DNA of 64,000 nucleotides from Paenibacillus nanensis. GTDB lineage: Bacteria; Bacillota; Bacilli; Paenibacillales; Paenibacillaceae. Position 1 is the stretch's first letter; each line of letters starts with the position of its first letter. This document shows, one piece after another, positions 1 to 8,245 of the stretch. The notes under the pieces are model-generated. The model was given only the letters and a program-made list of their open reading frames with translations, did no database searches and was not told the origin of the DNA. Made by a program: the position numbers and the translations under genes. Location: the NCBI RefSeq assembly GCF_003583765.1, contig NZ_QXQA01000009.1, positions 62,001-126,000 of the forward strand, read 5' to 3'.

Positions 1-2024
1 TGACCGTCCTGGAGCAATGCGTCTTCGCTTAGGGTAAAGCCTTGCGCCATCACGCTGCCGCCTTCGATCTGGCCGATGTAGCCCATCGGATTGACAGCAG
101 GTCCCGCCGCGACGGCATGATGCTTGCCGAGCAGCTTGATTGCGCCTGTCAGCGTGTTTACCTCAACCTCGACGGCGACTGCCGCGCATGTATACAAATA
201 ATGGCCGCCGATCACCGGATCCGGTGAGACGGGGAAATGAAATTCCGTTTCATATGCGAGCTCCTCCTCTTGGAGCAGAGCGACTTCCTTATATGTGATC
301 AGCCTTTCGGCCTTTCCGTTCTCGGGTTGAAGCCAAATGCCGCCCGGTCCGGTCGATAGGAGCGGCGCCGGCTTGCCGGTCGCCTTCGCCGCCAAGCCGA
401 TCATGCGAGCGCTTAGCTGCGGGTGCAGCTTCGACAGCGCCATATGCGCGATCGTCGTCGATCGCGACGCGGTGCTGGAGCCGGAATGCGGCACCTTAGC
501 CGTATCGCCGATCACGATGCTTAAATCATCAGCGCTGCAGCGGAAACGTTCCATAAGCATGAGCTCCAATGTCGCAATGACGCCCTGCCCGAATTCCTCG
601 AAGCTGAAGGCCGCTTCCAGCTTGCCCTCCCGGGTCAACGAGAGCCTCCCGCCGCCAGGATCCGGAATGCCGTAGCCGAGACCGGAGCCATGCATCGCAA
701 GCGCCGCTCCGACGCCGCGCTTCACCCAAGGCTCCGAAGCGTCACGCAAACGGGATGACCGCCGTCTGCTCCATACTTCCGAATCGGCGACCGACCGCCA
801 CACGGCGGGCAAGCAATCCGTCGGAAGGATCCGCTGCCCAAGCGGACCGGGATCTGCCGCTTCGCGGAGGTTCAGTCTCCGGAATTGCCAAGGGTCCATC
901 CCCGCCAGCTCCGCGAGCCGATTCATCTGGCTTTCTACCGCGAATATCGCTTGGTTGCCTCCGAAGCCTCTAAATTCGCCGGATACCCCATTGTTCGTAA
1001 ACACCGACACCCCTTCGACGGCGATATGCGGGATCCGGTACGGCCCCATCGCATGCTCCGTGGCGAAGTTTAGGACCGGCGCACCGAGCGTCGAATAGGC
1101 GCCCGTGTCCGCGATAATTTCGGCGCGATGAGCGACAAGCCGCCCTTCTGCGTCGATGCCGGTTTTCATGACGAGCTTCATCGGATGCCGCTTCAAACCT
1201 GCCCGAACCGATTCGCGCCTGCTGTTATGCAGCTTGACGGGATTGCCGGTTTTCAGGGCGAGAAGCGCTCCGTACGGCTGCACGTTCAGCTCGTCCTTCC
1301 CGCCGAACGAGCCTCCGATCGGACTGGAGACGACGCGGATGGATTCTTCGGAGACGGCAAGAATCCGGGCCAGCTGCATTCGGTCCTTGAAGCCGTGCTG
1401 CGTAGCGGCGTAGACGGTTAATCCGCCTTCCTCTTCCGGTACGAAAACGCCGCCCTCCGTCTCCATATACGCGTGCATTTGACGGGGCGTCCAATATGTC
1501 TCCTCCACAACGTGGACGCAGCTCCCAAACGCCTCATCGGGGTCGCCCTTCCGGTAGCTCGTGCGGTGGAGGACGTTGCCGCCGGGATGAAGCAGCGGCG
1601 CATCCGGTTGAAGCGCCTTCTCCGGATCATCCACAAGAGGGATCGGCTCGTAGTCAACCTCGATGAGAGACAGCGCGTATTCGGCCGCTTCCTTCGTATC
1701 AGCGGCCACTGCCGCAATGGCGTCGCCGATATAACGGACCCGGTCCTCGCAGAATACCGGCTGATCCGGATTTACAATGCCGAACCGGTTCAAGCCCGGC
1801 ACATCCTTATGCGTCAATACCGCCCGGACACCCGGCGCGCGTTCCGCCTTCGCCGTGCGGATATCGAGAATAAAGGCATGAGGAACCGCGCTGCGAAGCA
1901 CTTTCCCGTAAAGCATTCCCGGCACGGACAGATCCGTCAAATAAGTGAGCGAGCCGCTTACTTTAGCTGGACCGTCCGGCCTTCCTCGCCATTTATGCGC
2001 CGTTCTTTCCCCTCTCGTCAGCAT
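1..2024 (-). CDS. pucD: xanthine dehydrogenase molybdopterin-binding subunit (partial, C-terminus outside window)
   Basis: Large catalytic subunit of a molybdenum hydroxylase that oxidises hypoxanthine/xanthine to urate. The reading frame starts at an ATG (complement 2022-2024) behind a GAAGGAGGG-like ribosome site and stays open for about 675 codons to the left edge, so the last part of the protein is missing. The family motifs IGGSFGGKDE (about 1290-1319) and FRGFGGNQA, and a C-terminal VNPMGYIGQIEGG segment just inside the left edge, mark the Mo-pterin domains. It begins 38 bp after pucC and is the last gene of the purine operon visible here. The 2Fe-2S subunit (pucE in Bacillus) is not in the window and could lie beyond the left edge. 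That it is xanthine dehydrogenase rather than another molybdenum hydroxylase is inferred from the purine context. Confidence 0.9.
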   Translation of the reverse strand, partial: MLTRGERTAHKWRGRPDGPAKVSGSLTYLTDLSVPGMLYGKVLRSAVPHAFILDIRTAKAERAPGVRAVLTHKDVPGLNRFGIVNPDQPVFCEDRVRYIGDAIAAVAADTKEAAEYALSLIEVDYEPIPLVDDPEKALQPDAPLLHPGGNVLHRTSYRKGDPDEAFGSCVHVVEETYWTPRQMHAYMETEGGVFVPEEEGGLTVYAATQHGFKDRMQLARILAVSEESIRVVSSPIGGSFGGKDELNVQPYGALLALKTGNPVKLHNSRRESVRAGLKRHPMKLVMKTGIDAEGRLVAHRAEIIADTGAYSTLGAPVLNFATEHAMGPYRIPHIAVEGVSVFTNNGVSGEFRGFGGNQAIFAVESQMNRLAELAGMDPWQFRRLNLREAADPGPLGQRILPTDCLPAVWRSVADSEVWSRRRSSRLRDASEPWVKRGVGAALAMHGSGLGYGIPDPGGGRLSLTREGKLEAAFSFEEFGQGVIATLELMLMERFRCSADDLSIVIGDTAKVPHSGSSTASRSTTIAHMALSKLHPQLSARMIGLAAKATGKPAPLLSTGPGGIWLQPENGKAERLITYKEVALLQEEELAYETEFHFPVSPDPVIGGHYLYTCAAVAVEVEVNTLTGAIKLLGKHHAVAAGPAVNPMGYIGQIEGGSVMAQGFTLSEDALLQDG

Positions 2025-2062
2025 AAGTTTTCCCTCCTTCCGCTAAGCATCAAAGATGTCCT

Positions 2063-2980
2063 TTACGACTTCATCAGCTTCCATAGCCGTGAAGTAATCA
2101 AATTGGCGGACGCTTCTTTCCGGTACTCCGAACCCGCGAATAGATCTTCAGCAGCCCGATATTGGCTATTAATCGTTTGATGGATCAACGAAAGCATCGC
2201 TTCGCTTAACCGGGAACCGCTAAGAGCCTTCTCCGCCTCCGGCAATCGGTCCGGCAGCGCCGCGCCACCACCGGCGGATAACCGGATCTCTTGCATGACG
2301 CCGTCCTCCGACAGCCTTCCGACTCCCGCAATCGTAACGAGCGAAGGCGTGAACGCCTCCCGGCGGCCCACCTTCTCGTAGAACTGAAACCACTCATCGT
2401 GCTGCGCGTGAATATCGTGCTCTGTCAGGGGACTTGCGCTCGCGGATGCGGGAATGAGCACTCTGCCGATAATGTCGTCCGGCTCCCGCGCTCCTTCCGC
2501 CCCTTGCACCCAGTCCCGGATGGGCACGGTATGACGCGCAGGACCGCGGACAATAAGCAGCTTCGCGTCCATTGCCATCAATGCGGGAATCGAATCGCCG
2601 ACCAAGCTGCTTATGTTGCCGCCGATCGTTGCCAAATAGCGGATGGACGGAGCGGCGATCTGTTCGATCGCTTCTATCAGCAATCCGCCATAACGCTGAA
2701 GAGCTCCGTTAGACCGGCATTCATTCAGCGTCACGGCAGCCCCCACGCTGACATGGCCTTCCGTCAGCTGGACACCCTGCAGCTCATGAACGCTTTCGAG
2801 GCTGATGATGTGCAGAGGCGGCGGCTTTACGCCGTTCTCCCACTGCGTTCGGAGCAGGGTGCCTCCCGACACGTAACAGGCGGCCTCGCCCCATTTCCGC
2901 TTCAGAAGCCAGGCTTCTTCCGCTGCCGCCGGCTGCCAAACCTCCGGATATTTCGGCGCATTGGTCATTTCCATCGCCAT
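2063..2980 (-). CDS. pucC: xanthine dehydrogenase FAD-binding subunit
   Basis: 305-aa protein of the CO dehydrogenase flavoprotein / molybdopterin dehydrogenase FAD-binding family. It would carry FAD and pass electrons from the molybdenum and iron-sulfur subunits to the acceptor. The N-terminal half has the FAD loop YVSGGTLLRTQWENG and the hallmark LATIGGNISS. The C-terminal part, from about residue 180, fits the CO_deh_flav_C domain. Length is typical. It follows nupQ and precedes pucD in the same direction, giving the order transporter-pucC-pucD instead of the contiguous pucABCDE of Bacillus subtilis. Several start-proximal Met codons exist (MAMEM), so the exact start is uncertain by a few residues. 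Confidence 0.88.
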   Translation of the reverse strand: MAMEMTNAPKYPEVWQPAAAEEAWLLKRKWGEAACYVSGGTLLRTQWENGVKPPPLHIISLESVHELQGVQLTEGHVSVGAAVTLNECRSNGALQRYGGLLIEAIEQIAAPSIRYLATIGGNISSLVGDSIPALMAMDAKLLIVRGPARHTVPIRDWVQGAEGAREPDDIIGRVLIPASASASPLTEHDIHAQHDEWFQFYEKVGRREAFTPSLVTIAGVGRLSEDGVMQEIRLSAGGGAALPDRLPEAEKALSGSRLSEAMLSLIHQTINSQYRAAEDLFAGSEYRKEASANLITSRLWKLMKS

Positions 2981-3006
2981 ATCGATTCCCCCTATCCCTT
3001 TTCGAC

Positions 3007-3936
3007 CTAGAATCGTTGTTCCCTCATATAGGGAATACCCAAAGCTTTCGGCTCGACGGACGGTTTATTTCGGTTCCGCCAGCCGACGGCCATCAGCACA
3101 AGTATCGTGACGACATAAGGCAGCATCTTCAAGAAATAGGACGGGATGCCGATGTCCATCAGCTGCATCCGGAAGCCAAGCGCGTCGAGTCCGCCGAATA
3201 AATAAGCGCCGCCTAAGGCATACAGCGGATTCCATGCAGCCAGGATGATGAGCGCGACCGCAATCCAGCCGCGGCCGGAGGTCATGCCCTCGATCCAGTT
3301 CGGCGAATACACCATAATGAGATAAGAGCCGGCGAGCCCCATCAGCATCGAGCAAGCGACGACATGAATATATCTAGTAACGCTTACCGATAGCCCCATT
3401 ACATCGGAAGTCGCCGGATTATCGCCTACAGCCCGGAGATGCAGTCCCCAAGAGGTTTTATACATATACAAATAAAGCAGCATCACAAGCGCGAAGCTCA
3501 GCCAGACAAATACATCCAAATTGGATAAAATGCGCCCGGCAAACGGTATCGACTCCAGCCACGGCAGCTTGATTCTCGGCACGGCGACGGCCAGCGCTTG
3601 ACCCGCGACCGGCTTGCCCAGATAGGCGCTCAGCCCCGTGCCGAACAGGGTTAGCGCGAGCCCGCACACCGTCTGATTCGCCCGTAGCGTTACGCATAAG
3701 AACGCATGCAGGAGCCCCATGCCGCCCGCCGCAGCCAGCGCCGCTAGCGTTGCCAGGAGCAGATTGTTCGTCTGTACGAACGTCAGACAAGAGACGACCG
3801 CGCCGATCAGCATCGTACCTTCGGCGCCCAAGAAGATCACGCCGGAGCGCTCGCTCAGAATGCCTCCGAGCACCGCGAACAGGAGAGGCGTGCCCGACGA
3901 AATGGCCGCAATAATTAAGAAAACGTAGAAATCCAT
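3007..3936 (-). CDS. nupQ: nucleoside ABC transporter permease, NupQ type
   Basis: 309-aa polytopic membrane protein of the BPD_transp_2 family (branched-chain amino acid / ribose / nucleoside permeases). It has about eight hydrophobic stretches and the family-typical N-terminal segment LSERSGVIFLGAEGTMLIGA. It is the second permease of a BmpA/NupNOPQ-like purine nucleoside importer, with nupP (38 bp upstream) and the double ATPase nupO. Its place between purine-oxidation genes supports a purine nucleoside or base substrate, but the exact substrate cannot be read from sequence. No cognate lipoprotein is present in the window. Confidence 0.82.
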   Translation of the reverse strand: MDFYVFLIIAAISSGTPLLFAVLGGILSERSGVIFLGAEGTMLIGAVVSCLTFVQTNNLLLATLAALAAAGGMGLLHAFLCVTLRANQTVCGLALTLFGTGLSAYLGKPVAGQALAVAVPRIKLPWLESIPFAGRILSNLDVFVWLSFALVMLLYLYMYKTSWGLHLRAVGDNPATSDVMGLSVSVTRYIHVVACSMLMGLAGSYLIMVYSPNWIEGMTSGRGWIAVALIILAAWNPLYALGGAYLFGGLDALGFRMQLMDIGIPSYFLKMLPYVVTILVLMAVGWRNRNKPSVEPKALGIPYMREQRF

Positions 3937-3973
3937 ACGGGTTTACTCCTTCCGCCCTAGGTGAAAGCTGTCG

Positions 3974-5110
3974 TTACTTCCCGCTCCCGCCTCTTCTCAC
4001 GAGCCTGTATTTGCCCAGCATCTCGCCGCCGATGAGGCAAATGAGAATCGCCCCCTGCAGCATAAGCGACATCGAGGAAGGCAGGCCGATCGTCTGCACG
4101 CTGTATCCTCCGACAATTAAGCCGCCGACGAACAAAGAGGTGACGATCATCCACCACGGGTTCAGCTTCGCAAGCCACGCGACGATAATCGCGGTATAGC
4201 CGTAGCCCGGCGAGATGCCGTACATCAGCCTGTGCGACACGCCCGATACTTCGCTCATGCCCGCAAGTCCGGCCAAGCCGCCGCTAATTAGCATGACGAG
4301 AAGAATATGGCGGTTAACGGAAATGCCAGCGTATTTGGCCGCTAGCGGATTTGCCCCAAGCAGCTTCATCTCATAGCCCCAGCGCGATTTGCTGTAGAGC
4401 AGCGAGAACAGAACAACGGCGGCTAACGCAAAGATCAGACCGTAATGCAGTCTCGTGCCGGAGAACGTCATCAGCTGCTGGTCGAGCGAAAAGATCGGCG
4501 TTCCGGGGAAGTTGAAGCCTTCCGGATCGCGCCATGGCCCGAATACGAAGTAATCCAGCAGGAGCAGCGCCACGTAGTTAAGCATCAGCGATGTAATCAA
4601 TTCGTTGACGCCGAAATAAGTGCGGGGCAGCGCCGTCAGCAGCCCCCAAACCGCGCCGGCCGCGATGCCTGCCGCAACCATAACAGGGATATATAGCGCC
4701 CCAGGCAGATCCGGCCAATAAACCGTAACCGCGGTCGCGGCAATCGCGCCGGCGATCAGCTGCCCCTCCGCTCCGATATTCCAGACGGAGATGCGGTAAG
4801 CGACGGCAACGCCGAGTCCGCAAAGCAGAAGCGGGATCGCCTTCACCAGCGTTTCGCTAATTCCGAACGACGAGCCGAAGGCGCCCTTCGCCATCTTGGC
4901 GTACACCGTGAACGGATTCATGCCGTTCGCCCAGATGAACATTGCGCAAAGCAGCAATGCGGAAGCGATGGAGAGCAGAGGGACCCACCATCCGCCTCCC
5001 TTCTTCGCCGGATCATATTGCAAAGAGAAAGTAAAAAGAGGCTTGTGTGCTGCGTTTTCTCGGGCGCGGATCTTTCGATTTACCGTCTCAGCCCATGTTT
5101 CCTGATTCAT
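3974..5110 (-). CDS. nupP: nucleoside ABC transporter permease, NupP type
   Basis: 378-aa permease with an N-terminal cytoplasmic segment of about 40 residues, then a membrane domain of the BPD_transp_2 family; the segment WNIGAEGQLIAGA matches the conserved loop of this family. It pairs with NupQ to form the heterodimeric channel of the importer. Its ATG overlaps the stop of nupO by 4 bp (ATGA at 5107-5110), implying translational coupling. The longer N-terminus relative to NupQ is usual for the P subunit. The purine nucleoside assignment rests on family and operon context. Confidence 0.82.
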   Translation of the reverse strand: MNQETWAETVNRKIRARENAAHKPLFTFSLQYDPAKKGGGWWVPLLSIASALLLCAMFIWANGMNPFTVYAKMAKGAFGSSFGISETLVKAIPLLLCGLGVAVAYRISVWNIGAEGQLIAGAIAATAVTVYWPDLPGALYIPVMVAAGIAAGAVWGLLTALPRTYFGVNELITSLMLNYVALLLLDYFVFGPWRDPEGFNFPGTPIFSLDQQLMTFSGTRLHYGLIFALAAVVLFSLLYSKSRWGYEMKLLGANPLAAKYAGISVNRHILLVMLISGGLAGLAGMSEVSGVSHRLMYGISPGYGYTAIIVAWLAKLNPWWMIVTSLFVGGLIVGGYSVQTIGLPSSMSLMLQGAILICLIGGEMLGKYRLVRRGGSGK

Positions 5111-6639
5111 CGGGCGGCCTCCTCGCTGTCTCCGATACCGGCCATCATTCGGCCGATTCTATCCTTATCGATTTCCGTTTTACTTAATTCGCCAACAATA
5201 TTGCCGCCGTATAAGACGAGAATCCGGTCGGACAGCCGCATCACTTCGTCCAAATCCTCGGAAATAAGCAGCACGCCGGCTGAACTGTCCCGCAAGTCAA
5301 GCAGCATTTGATGAACCGATTCCGTAGCGCCCACATCGAGCCCTTGCGTCGGATGGACGGCAACCATCAGCTTAGGCTTTTGATCGATTTCTCTGGCCAG
5401 CAGCAGCTTCTGCTGGTTGCCCCCGGACAGGCCTCTAACCGGAACGGTCAAACTAGGCGTTCTTACATCGAACCGATCAATAAGCTGCGCTGCCCACCGC
5501 TCATTGTCCTTATTTCGAAGAACACCCATTCGAAACCGCTCGTTCCCCCGATAACTTTTCAGCATCAGGTTGTCCACAAGACCGAGACTGCCGGCGAGCC
5601 CGCTCTTCATGCGGTCTTCGGGGATAAGCGAGATGCCTTTATCGATGCGCCGTCTAATGCTGGCGCCCTCCATGCGCTCGCCCAGACACGTCATCGTCCC
5701 GCTCGCCCAGCTCCGAAGCCCGGCAATCGCTTCCGCCAGCTCCTTCTGGCCATTGCCGGCGACACCGGCGACGCCTATTATTTCACCTTCCTTCACCTCA
5801 AAGCTGATGCCGTTAAGCGCCCGGTATCCATGATCCGCAAGCACCGTCATCTCTTGAACGGCCATTATGGCAGCCCCGGCCTGACCGGCCGGCACTTCCC
5901 CGGCGTCATTCAGTGCCCGGCCGACCATCAGCTCGGCCAGCTCCTTGGCGTTTGTGTCCTTGCGGTCAAGCGACGCGATCATCCGTCCTTTCCGCATGAC
6001 GGAGATCCGGTCGGCGGCCGCCATGACTTCCTTCAGCTTGTGCGTCGTAATGACGATTGTTTTCCCGCTTTGCTTCAGCTCGCGAAGCGTCATGAACAGC
6101 CGCTCGGCTTCACTCGGCGTCAGAACGGAGGTCGGCTCGTCGAGCAGGATAATATCCGCGCCGCGGTACAACGTTTTTACGATTTCGACCCGCTGCTGTT
6201 CACCGACGGACAGCTGCCAGACCGGCGCATCGATCGGGAACTGTAGTCCGTATTGTTCACAGAGCTCGGAAATCTCCTTCGCTTTCTTCCGCTTCCATGA
6301 CGCTCCTCGCCAAGGCTGCTTTTTCTCGCCAAGGATGATGTTGTCAAGCGCCGTTAACGTTGCGACAAGCCGGAAATTTTGATGAACCATACCGATTCCG
6401 AGCTGCATCGCGTCTCTTGGCGAGCGGATCCTGACGCGCTCTCCGTGAACGAACAGCTCGCCGCTGTCGGCGCGGTAAATACCGGACAGCAAGCTCATCA
6501 CCGTACTCTTCCCTGCGCCGTTCTCACCCAACAGCGCGTGGATCTCACCGCGCGCCACAGAAAAATCTACACGGTCATTCGCAACGACATCCCCGAACCG
6601 TTTCACGACATGGTTCATCTGCACCGCCAATCGGCTCAT
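5107..6639 (-). CDS. nupO: nucleoside ABC transporter double ATP-binding protein, NupO type
   Basis: 510-aa protein with two ABC ATPase domains. Domain 1 has Walker A GENGAGKST, signature LSVGEQQ and Walker B ILLDEPTSVL. Domain 2 has the degenerate Walker A GVAGNGQ and signature LSGGNQQ with VAVHPTQGLD in place of the usual Walker B region, which is the normal asymmetry for sugar/nucleoside-type transporters. It energises NupP/NupQ. The start at 6639 is preceded by a GAGAGGGG ribosome site, which makes the gene overlap the 3' end of pucB by 65 bp. A shorter start eight codons in (Met8) would reduce but not remove the overlap. Confidence 0.85.
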   Translation of the reverse strand: MSRLAVQMNHVVKRFGDVVANDRVDFSVARGEIHALLGENGAGKSTVMSLLSGIYRADSGELFVHGERVRIRSPRDAMQLGIGMVHQNFRLVATLTALDNIILGEKKQPWRGASWKRKKAKEISELCEQYGLQFPIDAPVWQLSVGEQQRVEIVKTLYRGADIILLDEPTSVLTPSEAERLFMTLRELKQSGKTIVITTHKLKEVMAAADRISVMRKGRMIASLDRKDTNAKELAELMVGRALNDAGEVPAGQAGAAIMAVQEMTVLADHGYRALNGISFEVKEGEIIGVAGVAGNGQKELAEAIAGLRSWASGTMTCLGERMEGASIRRRIDKGISLIPEDRMKSGLAGSLGLVDNLMLKSYRGNERFRMGVLRNKDNERWAAQLIDRFDVRTPSLTVPVRGLSGGNQQKLLLAREIDQKPKLMVAVHPTQGLDVGATESVHQMLLDLRDSSAGVLLISEDLDEVMRLSDRILVLYGGNIVGELSKTEIDKDRIGRMMAGIGDSEEAAR

Positions 6640-7309
6640 CGCTTCCCCTCTCTTTCCTCGCTGATAGATGCCTTCGTTCCCGCATGAACAAAACCAAATC
6701 TTCGACTGTGTCGATATCCGTCAAACGGATGTCCTGTTCCGCTTGAAGCAGCGCGCCCTTAACCCGCGGCTCCTTCAGCAGCTTCCTTGCGCCGTGATCG
6801 CCGCTTAAAGCAAGAAGAGACGGGAACATTGCAGCCGATAGCAGAATCGGCGGTGTCGGCGCTTCTCCCTTGCAATAAGCGGCATAATCGATTTCCGGCT
6901 CCATATGCCAGCGCGCCACAAGCCGTTCGATCATCTCCGTTGTCACGAGCGGCTGGTCGGCTAACAGGACAAGAACAGCTTTCGGCTTATAGCGCATCGC
7001 CTCGGCTATCCCCGCCCGGATCGAATAGGCCATGCCTTGTTCCGCGTCATCCGCCGTTACAAGCACCAAGCCATCCCACGCGTCCTCGGTCCATCCGACT
7101 GGCAGCCAATCCGGAGCCGGTCCAGGCTTCGTCACGACAATAACCGGACGGCAATGGCTTAGAAGAGCGCTTCTCAGACCGCAGCCGCCAAGCTTGCTAC
7201 CGTCCTCTCCCCCTTCGAGCTTTTCCAGCTCAACCGACAGCTTTGGAAATCCCATGCGCCGGCTGCTTCCCGCCCCCAAATACAAGATTGCGACTTCCCC
7301 CGTCCTCAT
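6575..7309 (-). CDS. pucB: MobA-like molybdenum cofactor nucleotidyltransferase
   Basis: 244-aa member of the MobA/MocA nucleotidyltransferase family (NTP_transf_3). The N-terminal GAGSSRRMGFPKL is the nucleotide-binding loop, and LLADQPLVTTEMI is the conserved metal/substrate segment. In purine clusters this protein is thought to add a nucleotide (CMP by analogy with MocA) to the molybdenum cofactor destined for xanthine dehydrogenase. It overlaps pucA by 80 bp upstream and nupO by 65 bp downstream. The C-terminal 35 residues are charged and low in conserved pattern, as expected for a tail constrained by the overlapping frame. Confidence 0.82.
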   Translation of the reverse strand: MRTGEVAILYLGAGSSRRMGFPKLSVELEKLEGGEDGSKLGGCGLRSALLSHCRPVIVVTKPGPAPDWLPVGWTEDAWDGLVLVTADDAEQGMAYSIRAGIAEAMRYKPKAVLVLLADQPLVTTEMIERLVARWHMEPEIDYAAYCKGEAPTPPILLSAAMFPSLLALSGDHGARKLLKEPRVKGALLQAEQDIRLTDIDTVEDLVLFMRERRHLSARKERGSDEPIGGADEPCRETVRGCRCE

Positions 7310-8240
7310 GCTTATCCCCTCCGCGCCTCACGGCAATAAGTTCCGCCATGACACTGACCGCGATTTCGTACGGACCGTCCGCGCCAATCGGGAGACCAAT
7401 TGGACAGGAAATCCTTTCATTGCGAGCATTGTCTCCCAGCAGTCTTTCTCTTCTCGCCGCAGAGCCCATCACACCGATGTAAAAAGGTTTTGCGGGCAGC
7501 ACCAGCTCAAGAAACTGCCGGTCGCGCTGGAATTGATGGCTCATGATGACTACATAATCCTTTGAGGAGGGCCGCAGAACGGGGATCGTATCCTTCGGAA
7601 AGCCTGGCACGATGAAAGCTCCCGGGAAACGATCCTCTCGGCACAACGACTCGCGGAAATCGGTAACGGTGACGGAGAACCCCGAACCCTGCGCCAACTG
7701 ACAAAGCGGCCTCGCGTCATCGCCTGCGCCGAACAGCAGCAGCCGGGGCTTCGGCTCCCAGCACACCGTCTCGCAGCCTTTTTCCCGGAACGCTTCTGCC
7801 GTTTCACGCGACTCGGTCACCGCATAGTCATTAGGCAAGCCCTGTTCCTTGAGCTTGCGAATGAACCAAACCGGCTTGCCGTCTTGAAGAATCTGGCTGG
7901 CTTCCCGGACAGACGCAAGAAGCGTTCTCGTCACCGGCTCCAGCAGCACCCGTATGAGGCCGCCGCAGCCGATATGCTCTCCCCACGACAGATCATTCTC
8001 CGGCCGCATATCGTATTCGACGAGCTGAGGCGAATTTTGTTGAAGGACGAAAGGGACATAGGCCAGAAGATCGGTTTCCAAACAACCGGGACTGAGCGTG
8101 CCGCAGGCTTCGCCTTCCGGCTTGAGCACCATCATGGCGCCTTTCTTCCGGTAAGCATGCCCCTCTACGAATAGGATGGTTGCGATTACGCACCGTCCGC
8201 CCAGGTTAGCCGCTTCCTTCACCAGATCCGCGTCATGCAC
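7230..8240 (-). CDS. pucA: XdhC/CoxF-type xanthine dehydrogenase maturation protein
   Basis: 336-aa XdhC/CoxI family protein. The N-terminal XdhC domain is followed by a Rossmann-like domain with LLFGAGDDARPLCQLA and then MGSAARRERLLGD. XdhC proteins bind the molybdenum cofactor, promote its sulfuration and insert it into xanthine dehydrogenase, so this is an accessory factor and not a catalytic subunit. It starts 5 bp after the amidohydrolase stop. The very C-terminal stretch overlaps pucB by 80 bp and looks unconserved. Assignment as PucA is by family and position. Confidence 0.85.
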   Translation of the reverse strand: MHDADLVKEAANLGGRCVIATILFVEGHAYRKKGAMMVLKPEGEACGTLSPGCLETDLLAYVPFVLQQNSPQLVEYDMRPENDLSWGEHIGCGGLIRVLLEPVTRTLLASVREASQILQDGKPVWFIRKLKEQGLPNDYAVTESRETAEAFREKGCETVCWEPKPRLLLFGAGDDARPLCQLAQGSGFSVTVTDFRESLCREDRFPGAFIVPGFPKDTIPVLRPSSKDYVVIMSHQFQRDRQFLELVLPAKPFYIGVMGSAARRERLLGDNARNERISCPIGLPIGADGPYEIAVSVMAELIAVRRGGDKHEDGGSRNLVFGGGKQPAHGISKAVG

Positions 8241-8245
8241 CCCGT

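Noticed and set aside
1473..2180. 235-aa plus-strand frame opposite pucD
   Set aside because: Antisense shadow of a well-supported gene; high third-position GC on the coding strand opens the opposite frame.
5308..6246. 312-aa plus-strand frame opposite nupO
   Set aside because: Antisense shadow; no recognisable domain, while the minus strand has a full double ATPase.
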